A stretch of 64,000 nt of DNA from Micromonospora tarapacensis. Lineage in GTDB: Bacteria > Actinomycetota > Actinomycetes > Mycobacteriales > Micromonosporaceae. The stretch spans positions 5,071,324 through 5,135,323 of the forward strand of contig NZ_JAHCDI010000004.1 of the NCBI RefSeq assembly GCF_019697375.1. Reading direction: 5' to 3'. Under the pieces are notes generated by a model. It ran no database searches, was not told the DNA's origin, and saw only the letters and a list, made by a program, of their open reading frames with translations. Below, in pieces: positions 27,781 to 37,001 of the stretch. The position numbers and the translations under genes are program-made. Numbering within the stretch: the stretch's first letter is position 1; the number at the start of each line of letters is the position of its first letter.

Positions 27781-28242
27781 TCACCGTTGCGCCTCTCGCC
27801 TTCGCCGGACACCCGTTCCGTCGGCGGTCATGCCGCTCGCCTCACCATGCTCCGGCCCGCCGTCCGCGGCGCCGGTCAGACCGTCCCGTCCGAGCAGGTA
27901 CTGCTCGATGAGATGGTTCCAGTCACAGCCGAGGCACACCTCCACCACGAAGACCTGGAACTCACGCAGCGTCATCGCCAGCATGGACAGCTCGGCCACC
28001 GTACGCGCCTGGCCGGCCGACTGCTTGAGTTCGTCCCCGTAAATGTAGTGGACGTTTGTGAGATTCTCGCTCCGGCATATCGGACACCGCTGGTCGGTGG
28101 GCTCGCCGTGGAACCGAGCCGCGTTCTTCAGGTACGGAGATGCGTCGCACAGGTCGTAGGTGCCGACCCGGCCCGCGAGAAGCTCACGCAGCACCGCTCG
28201 CCTTCGGAGCGAGTAGTCGACCACCTGGCGCTGCGTACGCAT
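27781..28242 (-). CDS. DUF5318-type conserved protein with zinc-ribbon-like Cys pairs
   Basis: 153 residues. MRTQRQVVDYSLRRRAVLRE, CPICRSENLTNVHYIYGDEL and VEVCLGCDWNHLIEQYLLG are the family blocks. CPIC and CLGC could bind zinc together. A homolog next to ponA is a constant in actinobacteria (recalled as Rv0049 in Mycobacterium tuberculosis). Function unknown. The start at 28242 is an ATG. The C-terminal 30 residues are low complexity. It is likely expressed ahead of ponA, 196 bases away on the same strand. Confidence 0.8.
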   Translation of the reverse strand: MRTQRQVVDYSLRRRAVLRELLAGRVGTYDLCDASPYLKNAARFHGEPTDQRCPICRSENLTNVHYIYGDELKQSAGQARTVAELSMLAMTLREFQVFVVEVCLGCDWNHLIEQYLLGRDGLTGAADGGPEHGEASGMTADGTGVRRRREAQR

Positions 28243-28350
28243 GCGGGAAAGGGTACGCGGTCTCGTCTGGCGAGGCGACCACCGTGACGATCCGTGACAG
28301 GGGGATCCCGGAAACAGGGGTTTGCCCTGGCGCGAACAAGACGCTACGGT

Positions 28351-28375
28351 GCGATGTATCGGTCCGATACATCGC
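28351..28375. promoter_or_regulatory. PadR operator: perfect 12-bp inverted repeat
   Basis: Arms GCGATGTATCGG and CCGATACATCGC with one base between. The inner ATGTAT...ATACAT matches the PadR binding consensus (ATGT-N8-ACAT type). It lies about 40 bases before padR, so autoregulation, and control of the coupled ino1, is likely. Confidence 0.8.
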
Positions 28376-28417
28376 AGTGGTTAGCACTGCACGTACAGGG
28401 TAAAGGAAGGGTGGCCA

Positions 28418-29056
28418 GTGCTCGAACTCGCCATCCTTGGCCTGTTGCAGGAGGCCCCGATGCACGGCTACGAGCTGCGCAAGGAGCTCACCGCCAAGCT
28501 CGGGGCGATCCGAGCAGCCATCAGCTACGGCTCGCTCTACCCGACCCTGCGCCGGTTGCAGGCGGCGGGATGGATAACCGAGGCCGCCGAGGCGCCCGCC
28601 ACCGCCGAGGAGGTTCCCGCGCTGACCAGCCGACGAGGTCGGGTGGTCTACACCATCACCGCGGAAGGAAAGGAACGCTTCGCCCAGCTGATTGCACAGA
28701 CCGGGCCGGAGACGTACGGCGACACCGGCTTCGGTGTGCACTTCGCGTTCTTTTCCCGAACGGACCGGGCGACCCGACTTCGGATTCTGGAAGGTCGCCG
28801 CCGCACGATCGAGGAGCGTCGCGAGGGCCTTCGCGACATGCTGGGCCGAGCGGCCGAGCGCCTCGACGCGTACACCCTGGAGCTGCAACGCCACGGCCTC
28901 GATGCCTGTGAGCGTGAGGTCCGCTGGCTGGAGGAGCTCATCGCCAACGAGCGCTCCGGCCGTGCCCCGACGGTCCCGCACGACGGGACGGCCGGCGGCC
29001 GACGAGAAGACAACAGCCCGCCTCCGCCTGGACAGACCAGGAAAGAGCGGCCGTGA
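28418..29056 (+). CDS. PadR-family transcriptional regulator
   Basis: 212 residues. The winged helix at the N-terminus reads [19 protein letters not shown], then [19 protein letters not shown], the PadR signature. The C-terminal part (about 120-190) is a helical dimerisation domain (PadR/Vir type), and the last 25 residues are disordered. GTG at 28418 has GGAAGG seven bases upstream. A perfect palindrome at 28351-28375 is its likely operator. The stop overlaps a possible GTG start of ino1, so ino1 may be under its control. The same pair (PadR gene by ino1) is recalled in mycobacteria. Confidence 0.88.
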   Translation: MLELAILGLLQEAPMHGYELRKELTAKLGAIRAAISYGSLYPTLRRLQAAGWITEAAEAPATAEEVPALTSRRGRVVYTITAEGKERFAQLIAQTGPETYGDTGFGVHFAFFSRTDRATRLRILEGRRRTIEERREGLRDMLGRAAERLDAYTLELQRHGLDACEREVRWLEELIANERSGRAPTVPHDGTAGGRREDNSPPPPGQTRKERP

Positions 29057-29079
29057 CAGAAAAGAAGGAGGCAGACGCT

Positions 29080-30159
29080 ATGGGCTCCGTCCGCGTCGCC
29101 ATCGTCGGTGTGGGTAACTGCGCCTCGTCCCTGGTACAGGGCGTCGAGTACTACCGGAACGCCGACCCGAACGACCGCGTCCCGGGTCTCATGCACGTCA
29201 CCTTCGGCGACTACCACGTGTCTGACGTGCAGTTCGTCGCGGCGTTCGACGTCGACGCCAAGAAGGTGGGCATGGACCTCGCGGAGGCGATCGTCGCCAG
29301 CGAGAACAACACCATCAAGCTCTGCGACGTGCCGCCGACCGGCGTCAGCGTGCAGCGCGGCCCAACCTTCGACGGCCTCGGCCAGTACTACAGCGAAATC
29401 ATCGAGGAGTCCGGTGCCGAGCCGGTCGACGTGGCGCAGGCGCTGCGCGACGCGCAGGTCGACGTGGTCGTCTCATACCTGCCGGTCGGCTCGGAGCAGG
29501 CCGACAAGTTCTACGCCCAGGCTGCGATCGACGCCGGCTGCGCGTTCGTCAACGCCCTGCCGGTCTTCATCGCCTCCGATCCCGAGTGGGCCCAGAAGTT
29601 CGTCGACGCCGGCCTGCCGATCGTCGGCGACGACATCAAGAGCCAGGTCGGCGCCACGATCGTGCACCGCGCCCTCGCGAAGCTCTTCGAGGACCGGGGC
29701 GTCGAGCTGCTGCGTACGTACCAGCTCAACTTCGGCGGCAACATGGACTTCATGAACATGCTGGAGCGCAACCGCCTGGTCTCGAAGAAGATCTCGAAGA
29801 CCCAGTCGGTGACCTCCCAGGTGCCGCACGAGATGGCCAAGAGCGACGTGCACATCGGCCCGTCGGACCACGTGCCGTGGCTGGACGACCGGAAGTGGGC
29901 GTACATCCGCCTGGAGGGCCGCTCGTTCGGCGACACCCCGCTCAACGCCGAGCTGAAGCTCGAGGTGTGGGACTCGCCGAACTCGGCCGGCGTCATCATC
30001 GACGCAGTCCGGGCCGCGAAGATCGCCCTGGACCGGAAGATCGGCGGCCCGATCCTGTCGGCCTCGTCGTACTTCATGAAGTCCCCGCCGGTGCAGTACG
30101 CCGACCACGACGCGCACGCCGCCGTCGAGGAGTTCATCGCCGGTGAGATCGAGCGCTGA
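29080..30159 (+). CDS. ino1: myo-Inositol-1-phosphate synthase
   Basis: 359 residues. It converts glucose 6-phosphate to inositol 3-phosphate with NAD, the first step toward phosphatidylinositol and mycothiol. Motifs: [18 protein letters not shown] (NAD-binding), [40 protein letters not shown] and [16 protein letters not shown], all typical of the actinobacterial enzyme. The ATG at 29080 has AAGGAGG eight bases upstream; an in-frame GTG at 29053 overlaps padR (GTGA) and would add nine residues. It is in an operon with padR. A hairpin at 30181-30212 follows. Confidence 0.95.
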   Translation: MGSVRVAIVGVGNCASSLVQGVEYYRNADPNDRVPGLMHVTFGDYHVSDVQFVAAFDVDAKKVGMDLAEAIVASENNTIKLCDVPPTGVSVQRGPTFDGLGQYYSEIIEESGAEPVDVAQALRDAQVDVVVSYLPVGSEQADKFYAQAAIDAGCAFVNALPVFIASDPEWAQKFVDAGLPIVGDDIKSQVGATIVHRALAKLFEDRGVELLRTYQLNFGGNMDFMNMLERNRLVSKKISKTQSVTSQVPHEMAKSDVHIGPSDHVPWLDDRKWAYIRLEGRSFGDTPLNAELKLEVWDSPNSAGVIIDAVRAAKIALDRKIGGPILSASSYFMKSPPVQYADHDAHAAVEEFIAGEIER

Positions 30160-30180
30160 CGCGCTGATCAGCAACATCGT

Positions 30181-30212
30181 CGAGGGCCGGGTCTCCGCGG
30201 GCCCGGCCTCGG
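30181..30212. terminator. Terminator hairpin after ino1
   Basis: CGAGGGCCGGG (from 30181) can pair with CCCGGCCTCG (to 30212) with one bulged base; it lies between the convergent ino1 and ogt. Confidence 0.6.
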
Positions 30213-30238
30213 CGGTCTCGGCCACGGCCTGGACGTGG

Positions 30239-30718
30239 TCAGGACCAGGCGTGGCGCAGGGCGACGCCGGCCTCCAGCTCCAGCAGTTTGACCTTGCGGT
30301 CCAGGCCGCCGCCGAAGCCGACCAGCTTTCCGCCCGCCCCGATGATGCGGTGGCACGGCACGATGACCGGGATCGGGTTGCGGTTGCAGGCCACCCCGAC
30401 GGCCCGGGCCGCGCCGGGATCGCCCACCCGCCGGGCCACCTCGCCGTAGGTCAGCGTCTCGCCGTACGGGATCAGGGTCATCTCCCGCCACACCGCCCGC
30501 TCGAACTCGGACCCCCGCGGCACCGTCACCGGCAAGCCGAACCCGGTCGACTCTCCCACGAAGTACGCCCGCAACTCCGCGACCGCCCGCCGGGACGCCT
30601 CGTCCACCGGCTCGGTGGCGGCGTCGACGACCGGGCCGAAGTGTGCGCCGCAGATGCTGCCGCCGTCGGTGGCCACGGAGAACTCACCGATCGGCGAGTC
30701 GAGCACTGTCCAACGCAT
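30239..30718 (-). CDS. ogt: Methylated-DNA--protein-cysteine methyltransferase
   Basis: 159 residues. The active site IPVIVPCHRIIGAGGKLVGF with PCHR is diagnostic, preceded by the helix-turn-helix part IPYGETLTYGEVARRVGDP. It repairs O6-alkylguanine by moving the alkyl group to its own Cys. The ATG at 30718 has GGAG nine bases upstream; the frame extends to 30769 but without family sequence. A short N-terminal domain is present (WTVLDSPIGEFSVATDGGSI). It is convergent with ino1. Confidence 0.92.
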   Translation of the reverse strand: MRWTVLDSPIGEFSVATDGGSICGAHFGPVVDAATEPVDEASRRAVAELRAYFVGESTGFGLPVTVPRGSEFERAVWREMTLIPYGETLTYGEVARRVGDPGAARAVGVACNRNPIPVIVPCHRIIGAGGKLVGFGGGLDRKVKLLELEAGVALRHAWS

Positions 30719-30859
30719 CTGGCCATTCTCCACGGACAGCACCCACCGCGAAACCATGGTTACCTGCACCGGCCATGGTTACCTGCACGGCGTCGCCTGC
30801 CGGAGCGTTCTCACTACATTGCCGGGTCACTCCGGTTGTCACCCCCGTCGCGCCTGCGA

Positions 30860-32320
30860 TCAGTCGCGGATGCCCTCGTCGCGGGCCCAGCGCAGCAGCT
30901 CGGCCTCGGCGGTGTCGCGATCCATCGGCCCGCGCTCCAGACGCAGATCCTTCAGATACTTCCAGGCCCGTCCTACGGTCGGCCCGGGCGGCACGCCGAG
31001 CAGCTCCATGATCGCGTTTCCGTCGAGGTCGGGCCGGACCCGGGCAAGGTCCTCGTCCGCGGCGATCCGGGCGATCCGCTCCTCCAGCGCGTCGTAGTCC
31101 GAGGCCAGCTGGGCCGCCTTACGGCGGTTGCGGGTGGTGCAGTCCGACCGGGTCAGCCGGTGCAGCCGGGGCAGCAGGTCACCGGCGTCGGTGACGTACC
31201 GGCGCACCGCCGAGTCGGTCCACTCGCCCCGGCCGTACCCGTAGAAGCGCAGGTGCAGCGCGACCAGCGTGGTGACCTTGGCGGTGACGTCCTTCGGGTA
31301 GCGCAGCGCCTTCATCCGCGCCTTGGTCAGCCGGGCGCCGACCACCTCGTGATGGTGGAAGCTGACCCGACCGTCCGGGCCGACCGACTTCGTCGCCGGC
31401 TTGCCCACGTCGTGCATCAGCGCCGCCATCCGGAGGATGAAGTCCGGGCCTTCCTCCTCGTAGGAGATCGCGTTGCGCACCACCGTGAGGGTGTGCTCGT
31501 AGACGTCCTTGTGCTGGGCGTGCTCGTCGATCGCCAGCTTGAGCCCGGTCAACTCGGGCAGGAAGCGCTCGGCCAGGCCGGTGTCGACCAGCAGCCGCAG
31601 ACCGGTGATCGGTTCGACGCCGCAGAGCAGCTTGGTGAACTCGTCACGGATCCGCTCGGCGGTGATCCGGTCGAGGTCCGCCGCCATCCGGGTCATCGCC
31701 GCGTGCACGTCCGGGTGGACGGCGAACCGCAGCTGCGCGGCGAAGCGGGCGGCCCGCAGCATCCGCAGTGGGTCGTCGCCGAACGACTCGGCGGGGGTAC
31801 CGGGGGTACGTATCACCTTCGCGGCCAGGTCGGCCAGGCCGCCGTGGGGGTCGGTGAATCGGTGCTCCGGCACGCTCACCGCCATGGCGTTGACGGTGAA
31901 GTCCCGACGCCGCAGATCCTCGGCCAGGCTGGTGCCATACGCCACCACGGGGTTGCGGCTGACCTGGTCGTACGACTCCGCGCGGAAGGTGGTGATCTCC
32001 AGCCGCAGGCCGTCGCGCTGGCAGCCGATGGTGCCGAACTCGCGGCCGGTCTCCCAGATCGCCTCAGCCCAGCCCCGCACGATGTCCAGCGTCTGGTCGG
32101 GGTGCGCGTCGGTGCAGAAGTCGAGGTCCTCGCCGAGCCTGCCGAGCAGGGCGTCGCGTACCGAACCACCCACGAGATGCAGTTCGTGACCGGCGGCGAC
32201 GAACCGGCGGCCCAACTCGTCGGCGACCGGGGAGACCCGGAGCAGTTCGTCGACGGCATTGCGCTGCGCGGCGGTGAGTTCGCGGCGGTCGGTGGCGTGG
32301 GATGCGGCGGCTTCGGACAT
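30860..32320 (-). CDS. cca: CCA tRNA nucleotidyltransferase (with HD domain)
   Basis: 486 residues, class II CCA-adding enzyme. The polymerase head has HLVGGSVRDALLG and EDLDFCTD (catalytic Asp pair), then RRRDFTVNAMA and GDDPLRMLRAARFAAQL. The C-terminal part has an HD motif, LRMAALMHDVGKP. It adds or repairs the CCA end of tRNA. The mycobacterial counterpart is named pcnA. It is divergent from murJ. The NUDIX and large membrane-protein genes I recall between these two in mycobacteria are absent here. Confidence 0.93.
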   Translation of the reverse strand: MSEAAASHATDRRELTAAQRNAVDELLRVSPVADELGRRFVAAGHELHLVGGSVRDALLGRLGEDLDFCTDAHPDQTLDIVRGWAEAIWETGREFGTIGCQRDGLRLEITTFRAESYDQVSRNPVVAYGTSLAEDLRRRDFTVNAMAVSVPEHRFTDPHGGLADLAAKVIRTPGTPAESFGDDPLRMLRAARFAAQLRFAVHPDVHAAMTRMAADLDRITAERIRDEFTKLLCGVEPITGLRLLVDTGLAERFLPELTGLKLAIDEHAQHKDVYEHTLTVVRNAISYEEEGPDFILRMAALMHDVGKPATKSVGPDGRVSFHHHEVVGARLTKARMKALRYPKDVTAKVTTLVALHLRFYGYGRGEWTDSAVRRYVTDAGDLLPRLHRLTRSDCTTRNRRKAAQLASDYDALEERIARIAADEDLARVRPDLDGNAIMELLGVPPGPTVGRAWKYLKDLRLERGPMDRDTAEAELLRWARDEGIRD

Positions 32321-32444
32321 CGGATCAGCAGCCTATCGGTCCTGATCGGCATCTCGTCCGCCGGGCGCGGGTAACGGCCGGGGGTTGACTAAGGTCTGTG
32401 ACGTGGGGCCGGTGCCGGCTCCGGCATACCCCTTGGAGGCACAG

Positions 32445-34190
32445 ATGAGCGGCGGGCTCTACCGCAGCGCGAACGCCCAGCAGGGCGGCGTGCCCGGCGG
32501 CCGGCCCGACGACGGTGCCACGTTCATCTCCGCCGAGCCGCTGAACCAACCCGCGATGGAGTCGACCGCGCCGCCGCCGGAGCAGGTGGCGGAGGGCAGC
32601 GCCGCCGCCAACAGCGCGGTCATGGCGATCGGCAGCCTGGTCAGCCGGGGCACCGGGTTCCTGCGGACCCTCGCGATCACCGCCGCGCTGGGTTCGGCGA
32701 TCGGTGACGCGTACACGACCGCGCAGATCCTGCCGGGAATGGTCTACGAGTTCCTGCTCGGCGGCATCCTCACAAGCGTGCTGATTCCGGTGCTGGTCCG
32801 GCGACGCAAGTTCGACGGCGACAGTGGCCAGGCGTACACCCAACGGCTGCTCACCCTGGCCGTGCTCGCCCTCGGCACGGCCGCGGTGCTCGCGGTCGCG
32901 CTGGCACCGGTGCTCACCTGGCTGTACGCGAGTGACCAGTCCAGCGACGAGTACCGGAGCCTGGTGACCGCCCTGGCCCGGCTGATGCTCCCGATGATCT
33001 TCTTCACCGGCCTGAGCGCGTTGATCAGTGCGGTACTCAACACCCGGGGGCACTTCGCCGCGCCGATGTGGGCGCCGATCCTGAACAACATCGTGGTGAT
33101 CGCCACGGCCGGCCTCTACATCGCGAGCTTCGGGACGGACGTCCTCGACCCGGGCCAGATGACCGACGGCCGGATCCTGCTGATCGGCGGCGGGACGCTG
33201 CTCGGCGTGGCCGTCCAGGCCGGTGGGCTGCTGCCGGCGCTGCGCAGGGTCGGGTTCCGGTGGCGCCTCCGGTTCGACTTCCGCGCGCTCGGTCTCGGCG
33301 AGCTGGGCCGGCTGGGCGCCTGGATGTTCTGCTACGTGGCGGTCAGCCAGCTCGGCCTGATCGTGGTCTTCAACCTGCTCAGCCGGACCAGCGGGCAGGC
33401 GGCCGGCGCACTGATCTACAACAACGTCTTCCTGCTGCTGATGATGGCGCACGGCATCATCGCGGTCTCGATCATCACGGCGCTGATGCCCCGGATGAGC
33501 GCCGCCGCCGCCGACGGTCGGTACGCCGACCTCGCGGCCGACCTCTCCCGGGGCACCCGCACGGTCTCCGCGGTGCTCGCCCCGGTCGCGGTCTGCTACG
33601 CCGTGCTGGCCACCCCGATCGCATTCACGCTGTTCCGGTGGGGTGCCTTCGACGCCGACGATGCCCGCTCCACCGCCCCGGTGCTGCTCTTCGCCGCCGT
33701 GGCACTGGTGCCGTTCGCGGTGAGCCAGCTCTTCACCTTCGCCTTCTACGCGCTACCCGACACCCGCACCCCGGCGTTGGTGAACATCCCGGTGGTGGCG
33801 CTGCGGGCACTGGTACAGATCGGGCTGTTCGTGGCCTTCTCGGCGAGCTTCGCCGCCTCGGGGATGATGATCGGCAACGCCGTCTCGTACCTGGCCGCCG
33901 CCATCGCGTCCGCCTGGTTGCTGCGGCCCCGGGTGGGCCGCATCGGGCTGGGCGCGATCCTGCGCACCCTCGGGCGGGTGGCGATCGCCGCGCTCGGCTC
34001 CGCCCTGGCTGGTCTGCTGGTGGTGTTCCTGCTGCCGGGCGACGACACGCCGACCAGGACGCAGGCGATCGTGCAGTTGCTGGTCGGCGGCGCGGTGATC
34101 GGCGGTACGTATCTGGTCCTGGCCAGCGTGCTACGGATCTCCGAGATCACCGAAGTGGTGGGCCTGGTCCGCCGCCGGCTCGGCCGCTGA
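32445..34190 (+). CDS. murJ: Lipid II flippase MurJ
   Basis: 581 residues. A 55-residue hydrophilic leader precedes about 14 membrane helices. The core begins AVMAIGSLVSRGTGFLRTLA and continues AYTTAQILPGMVYEFLLGGIL, the MurJ/MviN signature with conserved Arg and Asp. It flips lipid II for peptidoglycan synthesis. The ATG at 32445 has GGAGG five bases upstream. Unlike the single mycobacterial MviN protein, which carries a pseudokinase and an extracellular domain at its C-terminus, those parts are on a separate gene here at 34631. Confidence 0.93.
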   Translation: MSGGLYRSANAQQGGVPGGRPDDGATFISAEPLNQPAMESTAPPPEQVAEGSAAANSAVMAIGSLVSRGTGFLRTLAITAALGSAIGDAYTTAQILPGMVYEFLLGGILTSVLIPVLVRRRKFDGDSGQAYTQRLLTLAVLALGTAAVLAVALAPVLTWLYASDQSSDEYRSLVTALARLMLPMIFFTGLSALISAVLNTRGHFAAPMWAPILNNIVVIATAGLYIASFGTDVLDPGQMTDGRILLIGGGTLLGVAVQAGGLLPALRRVGFRWRLRFDFRALGLGELGRLGAWMFCYVAVSQLGLIVVFNLLSRTSGQAAGALIYNNVFLLLMMAHGIIAVSIITALMPRMSAAAADGRYADLAADLSRGTRTVSAVLAPVAVCYAVLATPIAFTLFRWGAFDADDARSTAPVLLFAAVALVPFAVSQLFTFAFYALPDTRTPALVNIPVVALRALVQIGLFVAFSASFAASGMMIGNAVSYLAAAIASAWLLRPRVGRIGLGAILRTLGRVAIAALGSALAGLLVVFLLPGDDTPTRTQAIVQLLVGGAVIGGTYLVLASVLRISEITEVVGLVRRRLGR

Positions 34191-34630
34191 TCACCGACGA
34201 CGACCGAGGAAACCCAGAGTGACGATGGATCACCAGCCTGGGGATGTGCCTGTGGATAACTCCGCGCGTCGCCGCTCACCTGCCGGGCGCTCCTGTGGAT
34301 AACCGACCGGACGGCCCGGTATGCCCGGCCGATCGATGGGAACTCCACCGGCGCCCGACCCGCCGCCACATCCTGCGCCGCCCTGCGGGGGCGGTGGAGG
34401 GCAGCCTCTAGATTGGCTGGTACATGCGCCAGCGACGTGCTCGACAACGGTGGCAACCGGACGAATCCACCCGACCGCGAACACCGCTGTCGGTCACGGC
34501 GGGAAGATGACATGTCGGGGACCCGGCCAACCCGGGTAAGGTCGCTATCGACGGGTACGGCAGGTACCGGCGCGCGCCACCACGTTGGGACCGGTCGGCC
34601 GTCACCAGACGAAGGCGGAGCGGGAAACAG
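34191..34630. other. Gap between murJ and the pseudokinase gene with two DnaA-box sequences
   Basis: About 440 bases with no credible gene. TGTGGATAA, the reverse of the strong DnaA box TTATCCACA, occurs exactly at 34251-34259 and 34294-34302. A separate promoter for the pseudokinase gene is possible but not visible. Confidence 0.55.
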
Positions 34631-36232
34631 ATGCCCAGCAGCGCGGGTCCATCGATCGGCACGACCACCGAGGGAGGACGGGTGACCCAGGTCGGCGAGG
34701 GTCAGGACGCGGACGAGACCACGCCGCCGGTCATGACCTTCGGTGCTCCGACGGCCGGTGAGATCCTCGCCGAGCGTTACGAACTGGTCGAGCACATCAA
34801 CAACGACAGCGCGGGCCGCCTGGTCTGGCGCGGTGTCGACGTGGTGCTGCGCCGGCCCGTCGCGGTCGTCATGCGCTACCCGGGCGGCGCCTCCGCCACC
34901 GAGATGCTCCAGGCCGCCGTCGCCGCCAGCCGGGTCATCCACCCCAATCTGGTCGGCGTCTACGACGCCATCGACGAGGCCGATCGGGCCTACGTGGTGC
35001 GCGAGTGGGTCGACGGGCAGTCGCTGCGGGACCTGGTCGCGGACGGGCCGTTCGACGCCGCTCGCGCCACCGCCGTCGGCAACTCCGTCGCCAGTGCGCT
35101 GGCCGCCGTGCACGCCACCGGCATGGTCCACGGCAACGTCCACCCCGGCACGGTGATGATCAGTGACGACGGCCGCGTCGTGCTCGCGGACGCGCGCACC
35201 GACGGGGCCGACTCCCAGGAGAACGACGTCCGGGCGGTCGGCGGAGTCCTCTACTTCGCGATGACCGGTTACTGGCCGCACAACGAGGCACCGCTGCGCG
35301 GCGCCACCGCCGGGCACGGTCGTGCGGCCATTCCCGACGCGGTGCGCGACGCCAACGGTGTGGTGGCGGCGCCACGCCAGGTCCGGGCCGGCGTGCCGGC
35401 CTACCTCGACGACCTGACGATGGACCTGCTCGACGGCGGGATAGCACCGCCGTCGTCGGATGTCCTGGCCGCGGAACTGGCCCGGCTCGACGTACCCGAC
35501 GACGACTACCTCGACAACAGTGGCCCGCTGCGTTTCGCCGGTGACACCGGCGACGAGCCGTCGCCGCTGGCGGCGGCGGGCGGACGCAAGGTCGCCCTGG
35601 GCATCGCCGGCCTGCTGGCGGTGGCCCTGGTGGGGCTCCTCATCGGCATCAGCACGCTGGGCGACGACGAGGATCCACAGACCAACCCGGTCGCCGCGCC
35701 GAGTTCCAGCGCTCCGGTGACCGAGGATGAGCCTGCGGCACCGGCCGTCCGGAAGCTGGCGATCAGCGGCGCTCGGATCATCGACCCCGACAGCAACGAC
35801 CGCGCCGAGGTCCGTGACGCCGAGAAGGTCTTCGACGGCGACCAGGACGAGGGCTGGTCGACGCAGACGTACCGCGGTAGCGGCAATTTCGGCAACCTCA
35901 AGCGGGGCATGGGCGTCTGGATCGACCTGGGCGACCAGCACACGGTCAAGTCGGTGCAGGTGAATCTCTCCGACACCGGCGCCTCCGCAGAACTCTTCAC
36001 CGGCACCGTCGACGCCCCCTCGAACAGCTCGGGCGACGACCAGATCCTCACCGCGTACCAGAAGAACCGGATCGGGCAGCCCTTCGAGGCGCACGACGGC
36101 ACGACCATGACCTTCGACGGCTTCGACGCCGACCAGAAGTACCGCTACCTGCTGTTCTGGATCACCGAGCTGCCGCCGAACGGAAGCGGCTTCAAGGTCG
36201 GGGTGCAGGAGATCACGGTCCAGGGGTCATGA
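34631..36232 (+). CDS. Membrane pseudokinase with extracellular discoidin-like domain (MviN partner)
   Basis: 533 residues. A protein-kinase-like domain covers about 45-300 (ILAERYELVEHINNDSAGRL), but it lacks the catalytic set: the VAIK Lys is replaced (RPVAVVMRYP), HRD reads MVHGNVHPGTV, and DFG reads LADARTD. One membrane helix is near 321-341 (VALGIAGLLAVALVGLLIGI). The outside part (about 375-533) looks like a discoidin/F5-8C sugar-binding fold (WIDLGDQHTVKSVQVNL). In mycobacteria this is fused to MurJ and recruits FhaA; a role in cell-wall growth is inferred. The start is ATG 34631, or GTG 34682 with a better ribosome site. Confidence 0.82.
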   Translation: MPSSAGPSIGTTTEGGRVTQVGEGQDADETTPPVMTFGAPTAGEILAERYELVEHINNDSAGRLVWRGVDVVLRRPVAVVMRYPGGASATEMLQAAVAASRVIHPNLVGVYDAIDEADRAYVVREWVDGQSLRDLVADGPFDAARATAVGNSVASALAAVHATGMVHGNVHPGTVMISDDGRVVLADARTDGADSQENDVRAVGGVLYFAMTGYWPHNEAPLRGATAGHGRAAIPDAVRDANGVVAAPRQVRAGVPAYLDDLTMDLLDGGIAPPSSDVLAAELARLDVPDDDYLDNSGPLRFAGDTGDEPSPLAAAGGRKVALGIAGLLAVALVGLLIGISTLGDDEDPQTNPVAAPSSSAPVTEDEPAAPAVRKLAISGARIIDPDSNDRAEVRDAEKVFDGDQDEGWSTQTYRGSGNFGNLKRGMGVWIDLGDQHTVKSVQVNLSDTGASAELFTGTVDAPSNSSGDDQILTAYQKNRIGQPFEAHDGTTMTFDGFDADQKYRYLLFWITELPPNGSGFKVGVQEITVQGS

Positions 36233-36266
36233 GGCACCAGCGCGGCGGCACCCACCGGGGCCGGTG

Positions 36267-37001
36267 ATGGAGGTACGCGACGCCGGGCGGAACCCCACGG
36301 GTGCGGCGTCGGCGGGCGGCCCGGTCAGCGACCTCGATCTGCTGCATGCCCACGTTGCCGGCGACCGGGACGCGTTCGGCGAGTTGTTCCACCGCCACCG
36401 GGATCGGCTCTGGGCGGTTGCCCTGCGGACGATCGGCGACCGTGAGGAGGCCGCGGACGCCCTCCAGGACGCGATGCTCTCCGCCCACCGCGCCGCCGGC
36501 CGGTTCCGGGGTGATTCGGCCGTCACCACCTGGCTGCACCGGATCGTGGTGAACGCCTGCCTCGACCGGATCCGCCGCCGCCAGGCCCACCCGACGGTGC
36601 CGCTGCCCGACGGTACCCGCGGTCCCGAGGATGGTTCAGGCGTCGGCGGCGTCGAGCCGGCCGCACCGGTACGCGACCACGACACCGCGATGGTCGTGCG
36701 GGACGCCCTCGCCGCGCTTCCGCTGGAGCAGCGGGCCGCACTCGTCCTGGTGGACGTCCAGGGTTACCCGGTCGCCGAGGTCGCGCGGATCCTCAGGGTG
36801 GCCGAGGGAACGGTCAAGAGCCGGTGTGCCCGGGGCCGCGCCCGCCTGGCGGTGACGCTCGGGCACCTGCGGCCCCGGCCGGCCCCCGACGGCGGGTCGA
36901 ACGTGCCGGGGGTCACCGGGGGGAACCCGGGGCCCTCCCCAGGCGTCCGATCGGGGTCGGGGCGGTCCCGATCGTCTGCCGACCAGCAGGAGGAAGCGTG
37001 A
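36267..37001 (+). CDS. sigM: ECF sigma factor, SigM-like
   Basis: 244 residues. Sigma-2 (about 25-95: LHAHVAGDRDAFGELFHRHR, then DREEAADALQDAMLSAHRAA, and STWLHRI-like TTWLHRIVVNACLD) and sigma-4 (ALAALPLEQRAALVLVDVQG, GTVKSRCARGRARL) are both present, so it is a normal ECF factor. A disordered C-terminal tail follows. It overlaps the next gene by GTGA. Position between a murJ block and trxB matches sigM in mycobacteria and Streptomyces (recalled). The candidate regulon is not visible beyond the local genes. The start is ATG 36267, with a GTG at 36264 as an alternative. Confidence 0.88.
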   Translation: MEVRDAGRNPTGAASAGGPVSDLDLLHAHVAGDRDAFGELFHRHRDRLWAVALRTIGDREEAADALQDAMLSAHRAAGRFRGDSAVTTWLHRIVVNACLDRIRRRQAHPTVPLPDGTRGPEDGSGVGGVEPAAPVRDHDTAMVVRDALAALPLEQRAALVLVDVQGYPVAEVARILRVAEGTVKSRCARGRARLAVTLGHLRPRPAPDGGSNVPGVTGGNPGPSPGVRSGSGRSRSSADQQEEA

